Source of the DNA: CAVQJU01 sp963729215
GTDB taxonomy: Bacteria > Acidobacteriota > Vicinamibacteria > Vicinamibacterales > CAVVIG01
DNA length: 64,000 nucleotides
Assembly (NCBI GenBank): GCA_963729215.1
Contig: CAVSND010000028.1
Location: forward strand, 291,727-355,726
Direction of reading: 5' to 3'
How positions within the stretch are numbered: position 1 is the first letter of the stretch; every line of letters starts with the position of its first letter. The notes beneath the pieces are model-generated. The model did no database searches. It saw only the letters and a list, made by a program, of their open reading frames with translations, and was not told the DNA's origin. Positions 19,523 through 29,573 of this stretch are shown one piece after another. Position numbers and translations under genes: made by a program.

Positions 19523-20449
19523 TCAGTCACGGCTCAGCCGGATGCGCGGATCCAGAAGCGCGTACGCCATGTCCGTCAGCAGGTTCACCGAAACGTAGGT
19601 GACGGCAATCAGCAGAATGCAACCCTGCACCAGGGGGTAGTCGCGAAACCCGATCGACTGAATCAGCAACCGCCCCACTCCGGGCCACGCGAAGATCGTC
19701 TCCGTGATGACGGCCCCGGTCAGGACGCCTCCGACCTGCAATCCCAGCACGGTCACGATCGGAATCAGGCTGTTTCGAAAGGCATGCCGCAACAGGATGC
19801 GCGCTTCCGACAGGCCACGCGCGCGGGCGGCAGTGACGTAGATCTCGCCGAGTTCATCCATCAGGCTTGCCCTCGTCATCCGCGCAAGGACGGCGGCAAG
19901 CGGCAGCCCCAGCGTGATCGCGGGAAGCACCAGATGCGCCACGGTTCCCCGCCCCGACACCGGAAGCCATCCCAACTCGACCGAGAACACGAGGCCCAGC
20001 AGCGGTCCGAGCCAGAACGTCGGCATCGACAGTCCCACCATCGCCAGCGTCGTCGCCGCGTGGTCCACACCCGTACCCGACCAGACGGCCGCGACAATAC
20101 CCGTTGGAATCGCAATCACCACCGCAACGAGCATCGCCGCCAGCGCGAGTTCGACAGTCGCCGGCAGACGAGCGGCAATCGCAGACGACACGCGTTCGTT
20201 GGTCCGGAGCGACACGCCAAGATCGCCATGCGCCACACCCATCAGGAACGCCGCGTACTGCACGTGCAAGGGGCGGTTCAGACCGAGGCGGGTCCGCAGT
20301 TCGATGACGCTTTCCGGAGACGCGGCATCGCCCAGCATCGCCTGCACCGGATCGCCGGGGATGAGGTGAATGAGCGAAAACACGAGCGTCGCCACGCCCA
20401 GCAGGACGGGGATGGCAAGCACCAGCCGGCGAACGAGAAACCGGGACAC
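19523..20449 (-). CDS. ABC transporter permease, DppB/OppB type
   Basis: First permease of the pair, 308 residues, with the DppB-type N-terminus (LVRRLVLAIPVLLGVATLVF), the HLIPGDPV segment and the EAA loop RARGLSEARILLRHAFRNSL. About six membrane segments. The start is GTG at 20449, only about ten bases from the stop of the large sigma-54 regulator upstream on the same strand. Transcription of the transporter may thus depend on or follow that regulator. Confidence 0.9.
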   Translation of the reverse strand: MSRFLVRRLVLAIPVLLGVATLVFSLIHLIPGDPVQAMLGDAASPESVIELRTRLGLNRPLHVQYAAFLMGVAHGDLGVSLRTNERVSSAIAARLPATVELALAAMLVAVVIAIPTGIVAAVWSGTGVDHAATTLAMVGLSMPTFWLGPLLGLVFSVELGWLPVSGRGTVAHLVLPAITLGLPLAAVLARMTRASLMDELGEIYVTAARARGLSEARILLRHAFRNSLIPIVTVLGLQVGGVLTGAVITETIFAWPGVGRLLIQSIGFRDYPLVQGCILLIAVTYVSVNLLTDMAYALLDPRIRLSRD

Positions 20450-20458
20450 GGCAGCCCA

Positions 20459-23400
20459 TCATAGCCCGCGATCGGCGATGCCCAGCCTTGACATCAGCTT
20501 CGTCAGACCCTGACGGGAGATCCCCAGGTCGACGGCCGCTCGCGCGCGGCTGCCACCCGTTCGAAGCAGCGCGGCACGAATGAAGCGCTCGTCGAAGACG
20601 CGACGCGCGGCATCCAGGCGGCGGTTCTGATCCGGGACGGGTGCACCAAACTGTGCCGGCAGCGCCTCCGGCGCCACTATTCCCCGCCGGCCGACACGAA
20701 CAGCCAGGGCCGCGAGAACGTTCTGCAGTTCCCGAACGTTGCCCGGCCAATCGTACCGCGCGAGCGACGCGACCGTGGCTGGGCTCAGGGTGGACCGGGT
20801 CCCGACCCGGGCCGCCGCATCGCGCCAGAAATGCTCGACGAGCAACGGGATATCTTCCCTGCGATCGCGCAGCGAGGGGACGACGATCCGCACGACGTCG
20901 AGGCGGTACAGGAGATCCGCCCGGAACCTGCCCGCCGCGGCTTCCTTCCTGAGATCGCGATTCGTCGCCGAGACAATGCGAACGTCGATCCGGCGCGACA
21001 CGTTTTCGCCGATGCGGCGCAGTTCGCCTTCCTGGATGACACGCAGCAGCTTGGCCTGCGCCCGCAGCGAGAGCTCGCCGATCTCGTCGAGGAACAACGT
21101 GCCGGAATGCGCTTCTTCGAACACGCCGACACGCTCAGCGACCGCGCCCGTAAACGCGCCGCGCGCGTGCCCGAAGAGTTCCGATTCGACGAGCTCGTCG
21201 GGCAGCGCCGCACAATTCAAGGTGCGGAACGGTCGATCGCGCCTGGATCCGCCTCGATGGATGGCGCGCGCGACCAGCTCCTTGCCGCTGCCGCTCTCTC
21301 CTTCGACCAGCACGGCAAACGGCGCCTGGGCTGCCCGATCCGACGCGCGTCTCAGGTCGGTCATCACGAGGCTGACGCCAAGCAAGCCATCAGTCGAGGG
21401 CACCGCGGACCGCGACCGGCCTGAAAGCATCGACTGCACCAGTGGGGCCGCGGCTGCGGCCGCCATCGTGAGCACCGCAATGGCCCGGTGACCATCGGGC
21501 GATCGACCGAGGGTCCATCGTGCCGCCAGCGCGCCCACCATGGCGCCGCCGTACCGAACCGGCACTGCCGCTTCGACCCGGTCATCGAGACGATGTGGCG
21601 GGATCGGCACTCCAGACGTCGCCGCGCGGTCGGCGATTGCGGCATCGAGCCTCGATGACGTGCCAGCGAGACGAACACATACCGCACCTTCGAGGCCGAA
21701 AAACACGACCGAAGCCGCTTCAAGACGCCGCTGCGCTTGTTCGCAGACGACGGCCAGCGTCGGCTCTTCATCGTCCGAACTCTGACAGGCCCGCAGCATG
21801 GCCAGCGCATCGTCCACCTCGCCGGCAAAGGAGCAGCTCAGGCCCGGGGCGGAGCCGAACAAGGTCAGGGCGGGCAGTCCGCTTGTGGCCGCATGCCGGG
21901 CCACGATGTCCTGCGGAGCCTCGACCATCGCCAGCAGATCGCGGATCAGGTCGTAGCGCCACCGGAGAATGGGCGGCAGGCGCGTGCGCGCCAGACGCGT
22001 CACCCTGTTCACGACTTCCTGCGCCGCGGCCTTACGACCCGCGCGGCGAAACTGTTCGGCAAGCATCAGACGTGCTCGGAAGGCGCGCAGGGGGTCGCGC
22101 GCCGCCCTGGCTGCCGCGACACACGTCTCGACGTCCGCCTGCAGCGCCGTCAGGTCGCCCACCGCGAGATGCGCAAAACCCGCGGCGCACGTCGCCTCAG
22201 CAATCAACGAGGGCTCCGCCAGGGCTTCCGCGCGGCGAACGGCATCCGCCGCGGACGACATCGCCTCGGTGAAGTCGAGGCGGCCAACCTCAACCCGCGC
22301 CCGTAAGGCGTGGAGTCGAATCATCATGGACGGAACGGCAGTAGTTGTTCGCAACGCGGCCAACGTGCGATCCGCATCGTCGTACCTGCCCTGCCAGAAA
22401 CGGCAACGCGCAAGCGCCAGGGCGAGTCCGATGCCGGAAGGTCTGCCGTGTCCGAGCGAGGACGAGCTGGCGCCACTCAGCACGCTCTCGGCCTCGCCGA
22501 GCCGCGCCAAATCGATCCATGCCGCGCCCACCAGCGTCGCCGCCTCGATCGACGTGTCATCGTCGGAGGTCCGTTGGCAATACGTCAGCGCGCCGTCGAC
22601 CAGCGCCCTGGCCTCGCGCGCCCGCCCTCTTTTCAACAACGACGCCGCCAGCGCAAGTGATCCCTCGGCCGCCCCGGCCCAGTCGCCGCGTCGCGCAAGT
22701 GCGCCTATGGTCCGTCGCAGTTCGCGATCAGCCGGTGCGTGCCTTCCCGCGGCGAGTTGTTCCCGTGCCGCCGTCAGCTGACGTCTGAGGTCGCAGACCT
22801 CCCGAGCACCGGGCCCGTGGGACTGGATCACGAGGCCGTCACCCGATGCAGCTTTTGCGACCCCGTAGATCGGTGCACGTTCGGCGGCGATCGCAACGGA
22901 CATCCGGTGTCTCACCTGGTCGTAATTGGTACCGCGAACGTCACCGGCCAAATCGGCCGGGAACGCCATCAGCACGTTCCGCGGCCTTCCGAATCCTCGG
23001 GTCTGTTGCGAGCTCTGCCGGACGCACCGCACCCACGAGCGCCGACGGCGAGAGCGGCGTCAACCGGACGCCCGGAACACCGCGCGGGTCCTCTGGCGAC
23101 GTGTACAAAACCACGTGGGGACGCGGTGATTTGATCGACACGTGAACCAGCCCCCGCCGCCACGTTGCCCGCGCGTCGTCAATCACGCACACCGTCCGTC
23201 CAGCAAGAACGCTCGCGAGCGGCGATTCAATGAAGCGGACGCACACCGGCACCAACCCGTTAAGCCGTGACGCGCGCGACAATTCGCGGATCGCGGTCGT
23301 TTTGCCTGAGCCTTCGGGCCCCCAGATGCACACGACCTGAGGCTCGCGGTGTGCCGCCGCAGGAAATTCGAACAATTCGGAAACCGCGGCGAGACTACGG

Positions 23401-23906
23401 CGCTCGACGTGTGCGATGCCGCACAGTTCGGCCGGAATGGTGGTGTCTGTCGGCGCCGGCACACTGTCCGGATATCCCGCAGCAGCGTCCGGAACGACGA
23501 CCGGGCGCGCGTTTATGTTGGACGAGGCCCCGACGCGCAGGCTGTCAGCCTCGGCGAAAGCCGTCAGGCCGCACGACCGGAGGAAGAGTGCAGCGGATCG
23601 GACCACTCGGCTCGCTTCCCTCGAAGCAGCAGCGGAGTATGGACTGGCACATCGCCATGCCTCGAATCGGCGGGACTCGCCGATCGTCCCGTAGTCGAGC
23701 AGTTGCGCCAGGGATGGATGGAACAGCCGCTGAAACCAGTCGCATCTGGCCGCCCAGCGCAGTTGGTCGGCGGGACCGCCCGCGCACGAGTAAGTCACCA
23801 CGACGTCGTCGCCCGTCGCCAGATCGACGACACGTCCATTGGTGGTTTTCACGAAGCGATCGGCGATAAGCCCCACAGAATTCACAGCGTTCGTAACGCG
23901 TCTCAC
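20459..23906 (-). CDS. Large composite sigma-54-dependent activator with P-loop and TPR-like regions, one frame change
   Basis: Read from GTG 23906, with one extra base near 22955, this is about 1,150 residues. The N-terminus has a kinase-N-lobe-like stretch (LFHPSLAQLLDYGTIG). Next is a P-loop ATPase-like region with GPEGSGKTT, then about 350 residues of helical TPR-like repeats and a GAF-like segment. The sigma-54 activator domain (GESGSGKE Walker A, GAFTGA loop, LFLDEIGEL Walker B, WPGNVREL) and a Fis-type DNA-binding helix-turn-helix complete it. All motifs needed to drive sigma-54 promoters are present. The signal it senses is unknown; the STAND-like middle suggests ligand- or partner-induced assembly. 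Confidence 0.82.
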
Positions 23907-24017
23907 GCACGTGCAAGATCATCGCCTGACGCAGTTTCATGCCTGATCGCAAGAGTTTCCCAGCAACGATCGCCGGAGTCCGACGGCGGCGCGGACGGGG
24001 CGCGCAAATATTTCGGT

Positions 24018-24023
24018 TAGAAT
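24018..24023 (+). promoter_or_regulatory. Possible -10 element giving a leaderless aroC message
   Basis: TAGAAT, preceded by GGT, lies ten bases before the aroC ATG, with no Shine-Dalgarno in between. No convincing -35 element was found. Confidence 0.35.
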
Positions 24024-24032
24024 GACGCTGCG

Positions 24033-25250
24033 ATGCTGCGATTTCTCACTGCCGGCGAGTCGCACGGAAAAGCGCTCGTCGCCATCCTCGAGGGCATGCC
24101 GGCTGGCCTGGCGCTCGATTTCGATGCCGTCACCGCGCAACTCAAGAGACGTCAAGGCGGGTACGGCCGCGGCCGGCGGATGGCTATCGAGTCGGACCGC
24201 GCCGAGGCGCTGAGCGGTGTGCGCCACGGCGTCACGACCGGAGCGCCGATCGCGCTCGTCATTCCGAACAAGGACTGGGAGAACTGGCAGAAGACGATGC
24301 ACGTCGAGCCGGTTCAGCCGGAAGGGGCAACCGGCGCCGATCGGCCCGAGGTGACGCGGCCGCGCCCCGGCCACGCCGATCTGGCCGGAGTCGTAAAGTA
24401 CGGACACGACGATATTCGCAACGTGCTGGAACGAGCCAGCGCGAGGGAAACAGCTGCCCGGGTGGCGATCGGGTCCATCGCCCGGCAACTTCTGGCCTCG
24501 GTGGGCGCCGAGATCGTCAGCCACGTCTTCGCCGTCGGCTCCGTGTCGGTCGACGACCCCCTGAGCGTCACGTTCGAACAAGCTCGGGACATCAGCGCGG
24601 ACGCCCCGCTTCACTGTGCCGATTCCGCCGTCGAAAAAGAGATGATCGCGGCCATCGATCGCGCGCGCGACGCCGGCGATACGATGGGCGGCAGCTTCGA
24701 GGTGATCGTGCGGGGAGTGCCGCCCGGCCTCGGCAGCTACGTCCAGTGGGACCGCAAGCTCGATGGACGGCTGGCGCAGGCCCTCATGTCCATTCCCGCC
24801 ATCAAGGCGGTTGGCATCGGCCGTGGCCCCGCCGCCGCCGCGCTTCCGGGCTCACGGGTCCACGACGAGATCCTGCCGCGCGCCGGCGCGCCGCTGCCCG
24901 GCGGCGTCAATGTGACGCGTCCGACAAACAATGCCGGCGGGCTCGAAGGTGGCGTGACAAACGGTGAAGACCTCCGGGTATCCATCTACATGAAGCCCAT
25001 CGCGACGCTCATGAAGCCATTGCGCTCGGTCGATCTCAGGACGATGGCTGAGAGCCCGGCGAGTATCGAGCGGAGCGACGTGTGCGCGGTTCCGGCCGCC
25101 GCCGTCGTCGCGGAGGCCATGGTCGCGTTCGTCCTGGCCGATGCGCTGCTCGAGAAGTTCGGCGGCGACTCGATCGACGAACTGCGCGCCAACTGGCAGG
25201 CGGGTCGCGACCGGACGGCCGCCCGGTTCACGGTTCGCTCGTCCGGCTGA
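24033..25250 (+). CDS. aroC: Chorismate synthase
   Basis: Last common step of aromatic synthesis: EPSP to chorismate, needing reduced FMN. The 405 residues include the signatures GESHGKALVAILEGMPAGL at the N-terminus, RPGHADLAGVVKYG, RASARETAARVAIG and GVTNGEDLRV. The length is slightly above the usual 360-400. It lies apart from the aromatic operon, heading a translation-related cluster (def, fmt, rsmB). Confidence 0.97.
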   Translation: MLRFLTAGESHGKALVAILEGMPAGLALDFDAVTAQLKRRQGGYGRGRRMAIESDRAEALSGVRHGVTTGAPIALVIPNKDWENWQKTMHVEPVQPEGATGADRPEVTRPRPGHADLAGVVKYGHDDIRNVLERASARETAARVAIGSIARQLLASVGAEIVSHVFAVGSVSVDDPLSVTFEQARDISADAPLHCADSAVEKEMIAAIDRARDAGDTMGGSFEVIVRGVPPGLGSYVQWDRKLDGRLAQALMSIPAIKAVGIGRGPAAAALPGSRVHDEILPRAGAPLPGGVNVTRPTNNAGGLEGGVTNGEDLRVSIYMKPIATLMKPLRSVDLRTMAESPASIERSDVCAVPAAAVVAEAMVAFVLADALLEKFGGDSIDELRANWQAGRDRTAARFTVRSSG

Positions 25251-25278
25251 CCTCCGAGCCGACGCCCGTCAGACGTCC

Positions 25279-25788
25279 GTGATCCGGCCAATTCTCAAGT
25301 ACGGCGACAGCATTCTTCTCGAGCCTGCCCGGCGGGTCGACACGATTACGCCTGACATCGAACGCTTGATCGACGACATGATTGAAACGATGTACGCCGC
25401 GCCGGGCGTTGGGCTGGCGGCGCCGCAGGTCGGTGTGCCGCTGCGTGTGTTCGTCGTCGATCTCTCGATGGGGCGCGACCCCGCGTCGCTTATTGTGATG
25501 GTGAATCCGGAGTTCGTATCGCGCGAAGGCCTGCAACTCGAGGAAGAGGGCTGCCTCAGCGTGCCGGGCTTCAACGCGACGGTCGCCCGGCCGCTTCACG
25601 CAGTCGTCAAGGGACTGAACCGCGACGGGAATGAGCAGGTGCACGAAGCCAGGGAACTGCTGGCGAGGGCCTTCCAGCACGAGATGGATCATCTCGACGG
25701 GAAACTGTTCATCGATCACCTGCGCGGCATCAAGCGCGAGATGATTGTTCGCCGCATCCGCAAGCTCACCCGCGCGGGCAAATGGTAG
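25279..25788 (+). CDS. def: Peptide deformylase
   Basis: Metalloenzyme that removes the formyl group from nascent proteins. The 169 residues from GTG 25279 have the three family motifs GVGLAAPQVG, EEGCLSVPG (Cys ligand) and QHEMDHLDG (two His ligands and catalytic Glu). The start was chosen because it gives VIRPILKYGD, the normal N-terminus. It overlaps fmt by seven bases, the classic def-fmt pair. Confidence 0.97.
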   Translation: MIRPILKYGDSILLEPARRVDTITPDIERLIDDMIETMYAAPGVGLAAPQVGVPLRVFVVDLSMGRDPASLIVMVNPEFVSREGLQLEEEGCLSVPGFNATVARPLHAVVKGLNRDGNEQVHEARELLARAFQHEMDHLDGKLFIDHLRGIKREMIVRRIRKLTRAGKW

Positions 25789-26738
25789 ACCGGGGCTCGC
25801 TGCGGATCGTCTTCTTCGGCACCCCGGCCTTCGCCGTGCCAACCCTCGAGGCGCTTCTCGCTTCTCGCCATTCCGTCGTTGCGGCGGTGACTCAGCCGGA
25901 TCGCCCGCGGGGCCGCGGCCAGAAGACCAGCTTCGCACCCGTGAAGGCCTGCGCCGTCGCGGCGTCGGTACCGGTTCTCCAGCCCGATACACTCAAAGAC
26001 GGTTCGCTCGCCGCAGATCTGACCAGGTTCGACGCCGATCTCGGTGTCGTCGCCGCCTACGGCAAAATCCTGACGGACGGGGTCCTGGTCGCTCCACGGC
26101 TCGGCATGCTGAACGTTCATGCGTCGCTCCTGCCCCGTTACAGGGGGGCCGCGCCCGTCCATCGCGCTGTGATGGCCGGTGAGCGCGAAACAGGAATCAC
26201 CATCATGCGGGTCGTCAAAGCCCTCGACGCCGGGCCGATGCTCGCGACCGCCCGCAGACCGATCGGCCCCGATGAAACCAGTGACGAAATCGAGCACGAT
26301 CTGGCACGCATCGGCGCCGGCCTTGCGGTCACCACGATCGAACGTCTGCTCGCCGGTGGACTCGTGGAGGCTGCCCAGGACGAGGCTGATGCGACGTACG
26401 CCAGGCGTCTGACGAAAGACGAGGGACGCGTGGACTGGGCATGGTCTGCCGGACAGATTCACAACTTGATTCGGGGCCTGCATCCCTGGCCGCATGCCTT
26501 CACATTTCTCGATCGGCAGCGAGTCATCCTGCTGCGATCCACGGCATCCGCCGAGGACTGCAACGCGGCGCCGGGAACCGTTCTCGAGGCCGGCGGCGAT
26601 CGTCTCCGAGTCGCCGCTGGCTCCGGCGTGTTGAACGTGGTGGAGCTTCAGGCGGAGGGCAAGCGACCGATGTCGGTACGCGAATTCCTGGCCGGCCATC
26701 CGATCCCGAGCGGCGCCGTGTTCAACGCGCACGCATGA
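25782..26738 (+). CDS. fmt: Methionyl-tRNA formyltransferase
   Basis: Formylates initiator Met-tRNA. The 318 residues have the Rossmann-like transferase domain with FFGTPAFAVPTLEAL, the folate-site HASLLPRYRGAAPVHRAV with its catalytic His, and a C-terminal OB-like domain. It is translationally coupled to def upstream and to rsmB downstream (ATGA). Confidence 0.97.
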   Translation: MVDRGSLRIVFFGTPAFAVPTLEALLASRHSVVAAVTQPDRPRGRGQKTSFAPVKACAVAASVPVLQPDTLKDGSLAADLTRFDADLGVVAAYGKILTDGVLVAPRLGMLNVHASLLPRYRGAAPVHRAVMAGERETGITIMRVVKALDAGPMLATARRPIGPDETSDEIEHDLARIGAGLAVTTIERLLAGGLVEAAQDEADATYARRLTKDEGRVDWAWSAGQIHNLIRGLHPWPHAFTFLDRQRVILLRSTASAEDCNAAPGTVLEAGGDRLRVAAGSGVLNVVELQAEGKRPMSVREFLAGHPIPSGAVFNAHA

Positions 26739-28120
26739 TCGCTCCCGCGCGCGTCGCGGCGTTCGATATTCTCGGAGCCGTGGCCGCCGGACGCACCGAC
26801 TTGCCTTCGGCCATCGCCCGAGCCCGCGCCCGGCTCGACGACGACCGCGACAAATCCCTCGCGGCCGAGATCGCCACCGGCGTCGAACGGTGGCGCGGCA
26901 CGCTCGATTTCCTGATCGAAACGGCCGCTGCACGCCGAATCGATCGCCTGGACCCGGAAGTCACGACCATCCTGCGCCTCAGCCTGTATCAACTGCTCCA
27001 TCTCGCGCGTGTGCCCGCGGCGGCTGTCGTCAACGATGCGGTGGAGCTCGCTCGGAGGGCGAAGAAGCGCAGCGCCTCAGGCTTCGTCAACGGCGTGCTT
27101 CGCTCGTTGTCGCGGAAGCGATCGGCCTTGCCCCTTCCTCCACGGCCCGCCGACACGGGGGACCGCCAGGGCGCTCTCGACTACTTATCCATCACGCTCT
27201 CCCACCCACGCTGGCTGGCGGCGCGCTGGTACGATCGCTACGGCTTCGATGACGCGGAGCGCTGGCTTCGGTTCAACAACGTTCAGCCGCGCCTGACACT
27301 CCGGGCGAACGGGCCGAAGGTCACGCGGGAGCAACTCGCCGATCGGCTGGCCGAACACGATGTTCAGATCACACCGGGGCGTTTCGTGCCTGACGCTCTC
27401 ATCGTCGAATCCGGCCAGCCCCTCAGGGTCATGGAAGACGGCTGGTTTGTTGTCCAGGATGAGGCCTCGCAGCTCGTCTCGCTTCTCGTTGACGCGACCG
27501 CCGGCACTCGAGTGCTCGATTGCTGCGCCTCGCCTGGAGGCAAGACGACTGCCACGGCAGCGGCGATGGCAGACGAAGGGTTGATCGTTGCGTGCGATGT
27601 CAGGCCCAAACGCGTCGAACTGCTGAAACGCACCGTCTCGGCCAGCGGATTAAGGTCCGTCCGGATTGTCCAGGCCGACGCCCTGAAGCCGCTGCCCTTT
27701 TCCGCCGCCTTCAGTCGCGTTCTGCTCGATGCGCCCTGCTCCGGCCTCGGCACGCTCCGTCGCGACCCGGACATCCGCTGGCGCCGGCGCGAGGAGGATC
27801 TCCCTGCGCTCGCGTTGGCCCAGAGCCAGATGCTGGCGCACGCCGCGGCCTGCGTCGCGCCGGGCGGCCGGCTGATTTACGCGACGTGCTCGAGCGAACC
27901 GGAGGAAAACGAGCAGGTCGTCGAACGATTCATGGCGTCCGGCGAGCCGTTCGTCCGCGTTGATGCGCGAACCATCGTGACGGTGCCCCCGGAGGTCGTA
28001 GACGAGCAGGGGTACCTTCGGACCCTGCCGCACCGCCATGGCCTCGAGGCCTTCTTCGGGGCCGTCCTCGAGCGGCGTCCTCAAAGCGTCGCGTCCGCCT
28101 TAAGGCGGACGTCCGGCTGA
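26735..28120 (+). CDS. rsmB: 16S rRNA (cytosine-967-C5)-methyltransferase
   Basis: 461 residues. The N-terminal NusB-like RNA-binding domain (about 1-140) is followed by a SAM-dependent domain with the binding loop CCASPGGKTT, DAPCSGLGTLRRDPDIRW (catalytic Cys) and ATCSSEPEENE (second Cys). The ATG at 26735 overlaps the fmt stop. The last residues and the stop codon are formed by a pair of GC-rich palindromes, so the natural C-terminus may have been altered by a repeat insertion. Confidence 0.95.
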   Translation: MIAPARVAAFDILGAVAAGRTDLPSAIARARARLDDDRDKSLAAEIATGVERWRGTLDFLIETAAARRIDRLDPEVTTILRLSLYQLLHLARVPAAAVVNDAVELARRAKKRSASGFVNGVLRSLSRKRSALPLPPRPADTGDRQGALDYLSITLSHPRWLAARWYDRYGFDDAERWLRFNNVQPRLTLRANGPKVTREQLADRLAEHDVQITPGRFVPDALIVESGQPLRVMEDGWFVVQDEASQLVSLLVDATAGTRVLDCCASPGGKTTATAAAMADEGLIVACDVRPKRVELLKRTVSASGLRSVRIVQADALKPLPFSAAFSRVLLDAPCSGLGTLRRDPDIRWRRREEDLPALALAQSQMLAHAAACVAPGGRLIYATCSSEPEENEQVVERFMASGEPFVRVDARTIVTVPPEVVDEQGYLRTLPHRHGLEAFFGAVLERRPQSVASALRRTSG

Positions 28121-28128
28121 AGCCGGAC
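28093..28128. repeat. Tandem REP-like palindromes at the 3' end of rsmB
   Basis: Two adjacent 18-base dyads, GTCCGCCTTAAGGCGGAC (28093-28110, perfect) and GTCCGGCTGAAGCCGGAC (28111-28128, mismatched only at the centre), both with GTCCG ends. The rsmB TGA lies inside the second. The form resembles short extragenic palindromic elements; no other copy was seen in the window. It could also act as an RNA hairpin between rsmB and the PASTA gene. Confidence 0.6.
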
Positions 28129-28170
28129 GCTACATCAGCCTCGCGCTACATGTAGTACGATCCGAACCTC

Positions 28171-28893
28171 ATGGCCCTCACCACCCGCGTCTGGAGCGCG
28201 GGCAAGTTGCTGCTGCTCGCGGGCGCGCTCGTTGCCACCTACGTGCTGTTTGCAGCGGCGTCCATGCGCCTGGCGCTGCGCGCGAGCGAGGTTCCGGTTC
28301 CTGATTTCACGAACCGCACGGCGAACGAAGCCAGCGTCGCGGCAGCCGGCCTCGGGCTGGCTCTCAGGGTGGACGACGTGAAGCGGACGGATCCCAAAAT
28401 CGCGGCGGGCCGCATCCTGGCGCAGGACCCTTCGCCCGGGGCGACGGCGCGTCGCCAGCGGACGGTCAGGGTCTGGGTCAGCTCGGGCCCGCGGTCGACG
28501 ACCGTGCCGGGGGTGACCGGCGAAACGGAGCGCACCGCGCAATTGCGGCTGACGCAGAACGGGTTTCCCCTGAGTACCGTATCCGAGATCCGGTCGCAGG
28601 ACTTCCCCGCTGATGTCGTGGTGGCGCAGGAACCGCCGGCGAAGAGCCCGGGCGCCTCGGTGTCCCTCCTTGTCAACCGGAGCGATCGAGGCGCGACCTA
28701 CGTCATGCCGGATCTCATCGGCGTGAACGGCGACCGCGCCGCCGAAGCGCTGCGGCAGCGCGGCTTTCGCATGGCGGTTGTCGGTTCGAATCCCTACCCG
28801 GGTATTCCGGCCGGAATTGTCCTCCGTCAGAGTCCGCAGGCCGGCTTCCAGATCGCACCGGGCGAGTCGGTTTCCCTCGAGGTGAGCCGTTGA
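28171..28893 (+). CDS. Membrane-anchored PASTA-domain protein
   Basis: 240 residues: one N-terminal membrane segment (about 11-33) and three PASTA repeats (about 38-105, 106-172, 173-240), each with the VPxxxG...A...L and ILxQxPxxG pattern. PASTA domains bind peptidoglycan fragments or beta-lactams. Here there is no kinase or transpeptidase domain attached. The gene is coupled to rpe by TTGA. Likely periplasmic with a cell-wall-sensing or structural role; function not established. Confidence 0.8.
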   Translation: MALTTRVWSAGKLLLLAGALVATYVLFAAASMRLALRASEVPVPDFTNRTANEASVAAAGLGLALRVDDVKRTDPKIAAGRILAQDPSPGATARRQRTVRVWVSSGPRSTTVPGVTGETERTAQLRLTQNGFPLSTVSEIRSQDFPADVVVAQEPPAKSPGASVSLLVNRSDRGATYVMPDLIGVNGDRAAEALRQRGFRMAVVGSNPYPGIPAGIVLRQSPQAGFQIAPGESVSLEVSR

Positions 28894-29573
28894 GCGTCCT
28901 CCTCGCGCCTTCGATCCTGTCGGCCGATTTTGCCGCCCTCGGCGACGCCGTCGCGGCCGTCGAACGAGGCGGGGCCGACTTGATTCACGTGGACGTCATG
29001 GACGGCCACTTCGTCCCGAACATCACGATCGGTCCGCCGGTCGTCGCCGCGCTCAAGCGCGTGGCGACGGTCCCGCTCGACGTCCACCTGATGATCAGCG
29101 ACCCGGATCGCTACATCGAGGCCTTCGCGAAAGCGGGCGCCGCCTACCTGTCGGTCCACGTCGAGGTGCTCCCGCATCTGCACCGGACCGTCCATGCGAT
29201 CAAGGGCCTCGGGGTCAAGGCCGGCGTCGTTCTGAATCCATCAACGCCGGCGGCCGCCCTGCACGACATCGCGGCCGACGTGGATTTCGTGCTCGTGATG
29301 TCCGTGAACCCGGGGTTCGGCGGCCAGACTTTCATCCCGCGGAGCGAGTCAAAGCTGAGAGAGGTGCGTGCGCTGCTCGACCGTGCGGGGAACCCGGCGC
29401 CTGTAGAAGTCGATGGCGGCGTCGATCTCGGGAACATCGCCCGCGTCGTCTCGGCCGGCGCGCGGATGATTGTCGCCGGAGCCGCCGTGTTCCAGTCGTC
29501 CGATCCCGAGCGTGCGACGCGGGAGCTGAGGGCGGCGGCCGCCGCGGCGCTTGCATCGCCGGTTCCGCGTTGA
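28890..29573 (+). CDS. rpe: Ribulose-phosphate 3-epimerase
   Basis: Interconverts ribulose 5-phosphate and xylulose 5-phosphate. The 227-residue TIM barrel begins LLAPSILSADFA, has HVDVMDGHFVPN (metal and catalytic Asp), VHLMI, SVNPGFGGQ and EVDGG. The start is TTG, overlapping the PASTA gene stop by four bases. Confidence 0.96.
   Translation: MSVLLAPSILSADFAALGDAVAAVERGGADLIHVDVMDGHFVPNITIGPPVVAALKRVATVPLDVHLMISDPDRYIEAFAKAGAAYLSVHVEVLPHLHRTVHAIKGLGVKAGVVLNPSTPAAALHDIAADVDFVLVMSVNPGFGGQTFIPRSESKLREVRALLDRAGNPAPVEVDGGVDLGNIARVVSAGARMIVAGAAVFQSSDPERATRELRAAAAAALASPVPR

Noticed and set aside
18986..20464. Plus-strand open frame of about 490 codons opposite the permease genes
   Set aside because: Extremely rich in Arg, His, Gln and Asp, no family match, and opposite two clear membrane proteins.
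22739..23869. Overlapping plus-strand frames opposite the large regulator
   Set aside because: Low-complexity Arg/Pro/Ser-rich translations; the minus strand carries the P-loop and helical-repeat motifs.
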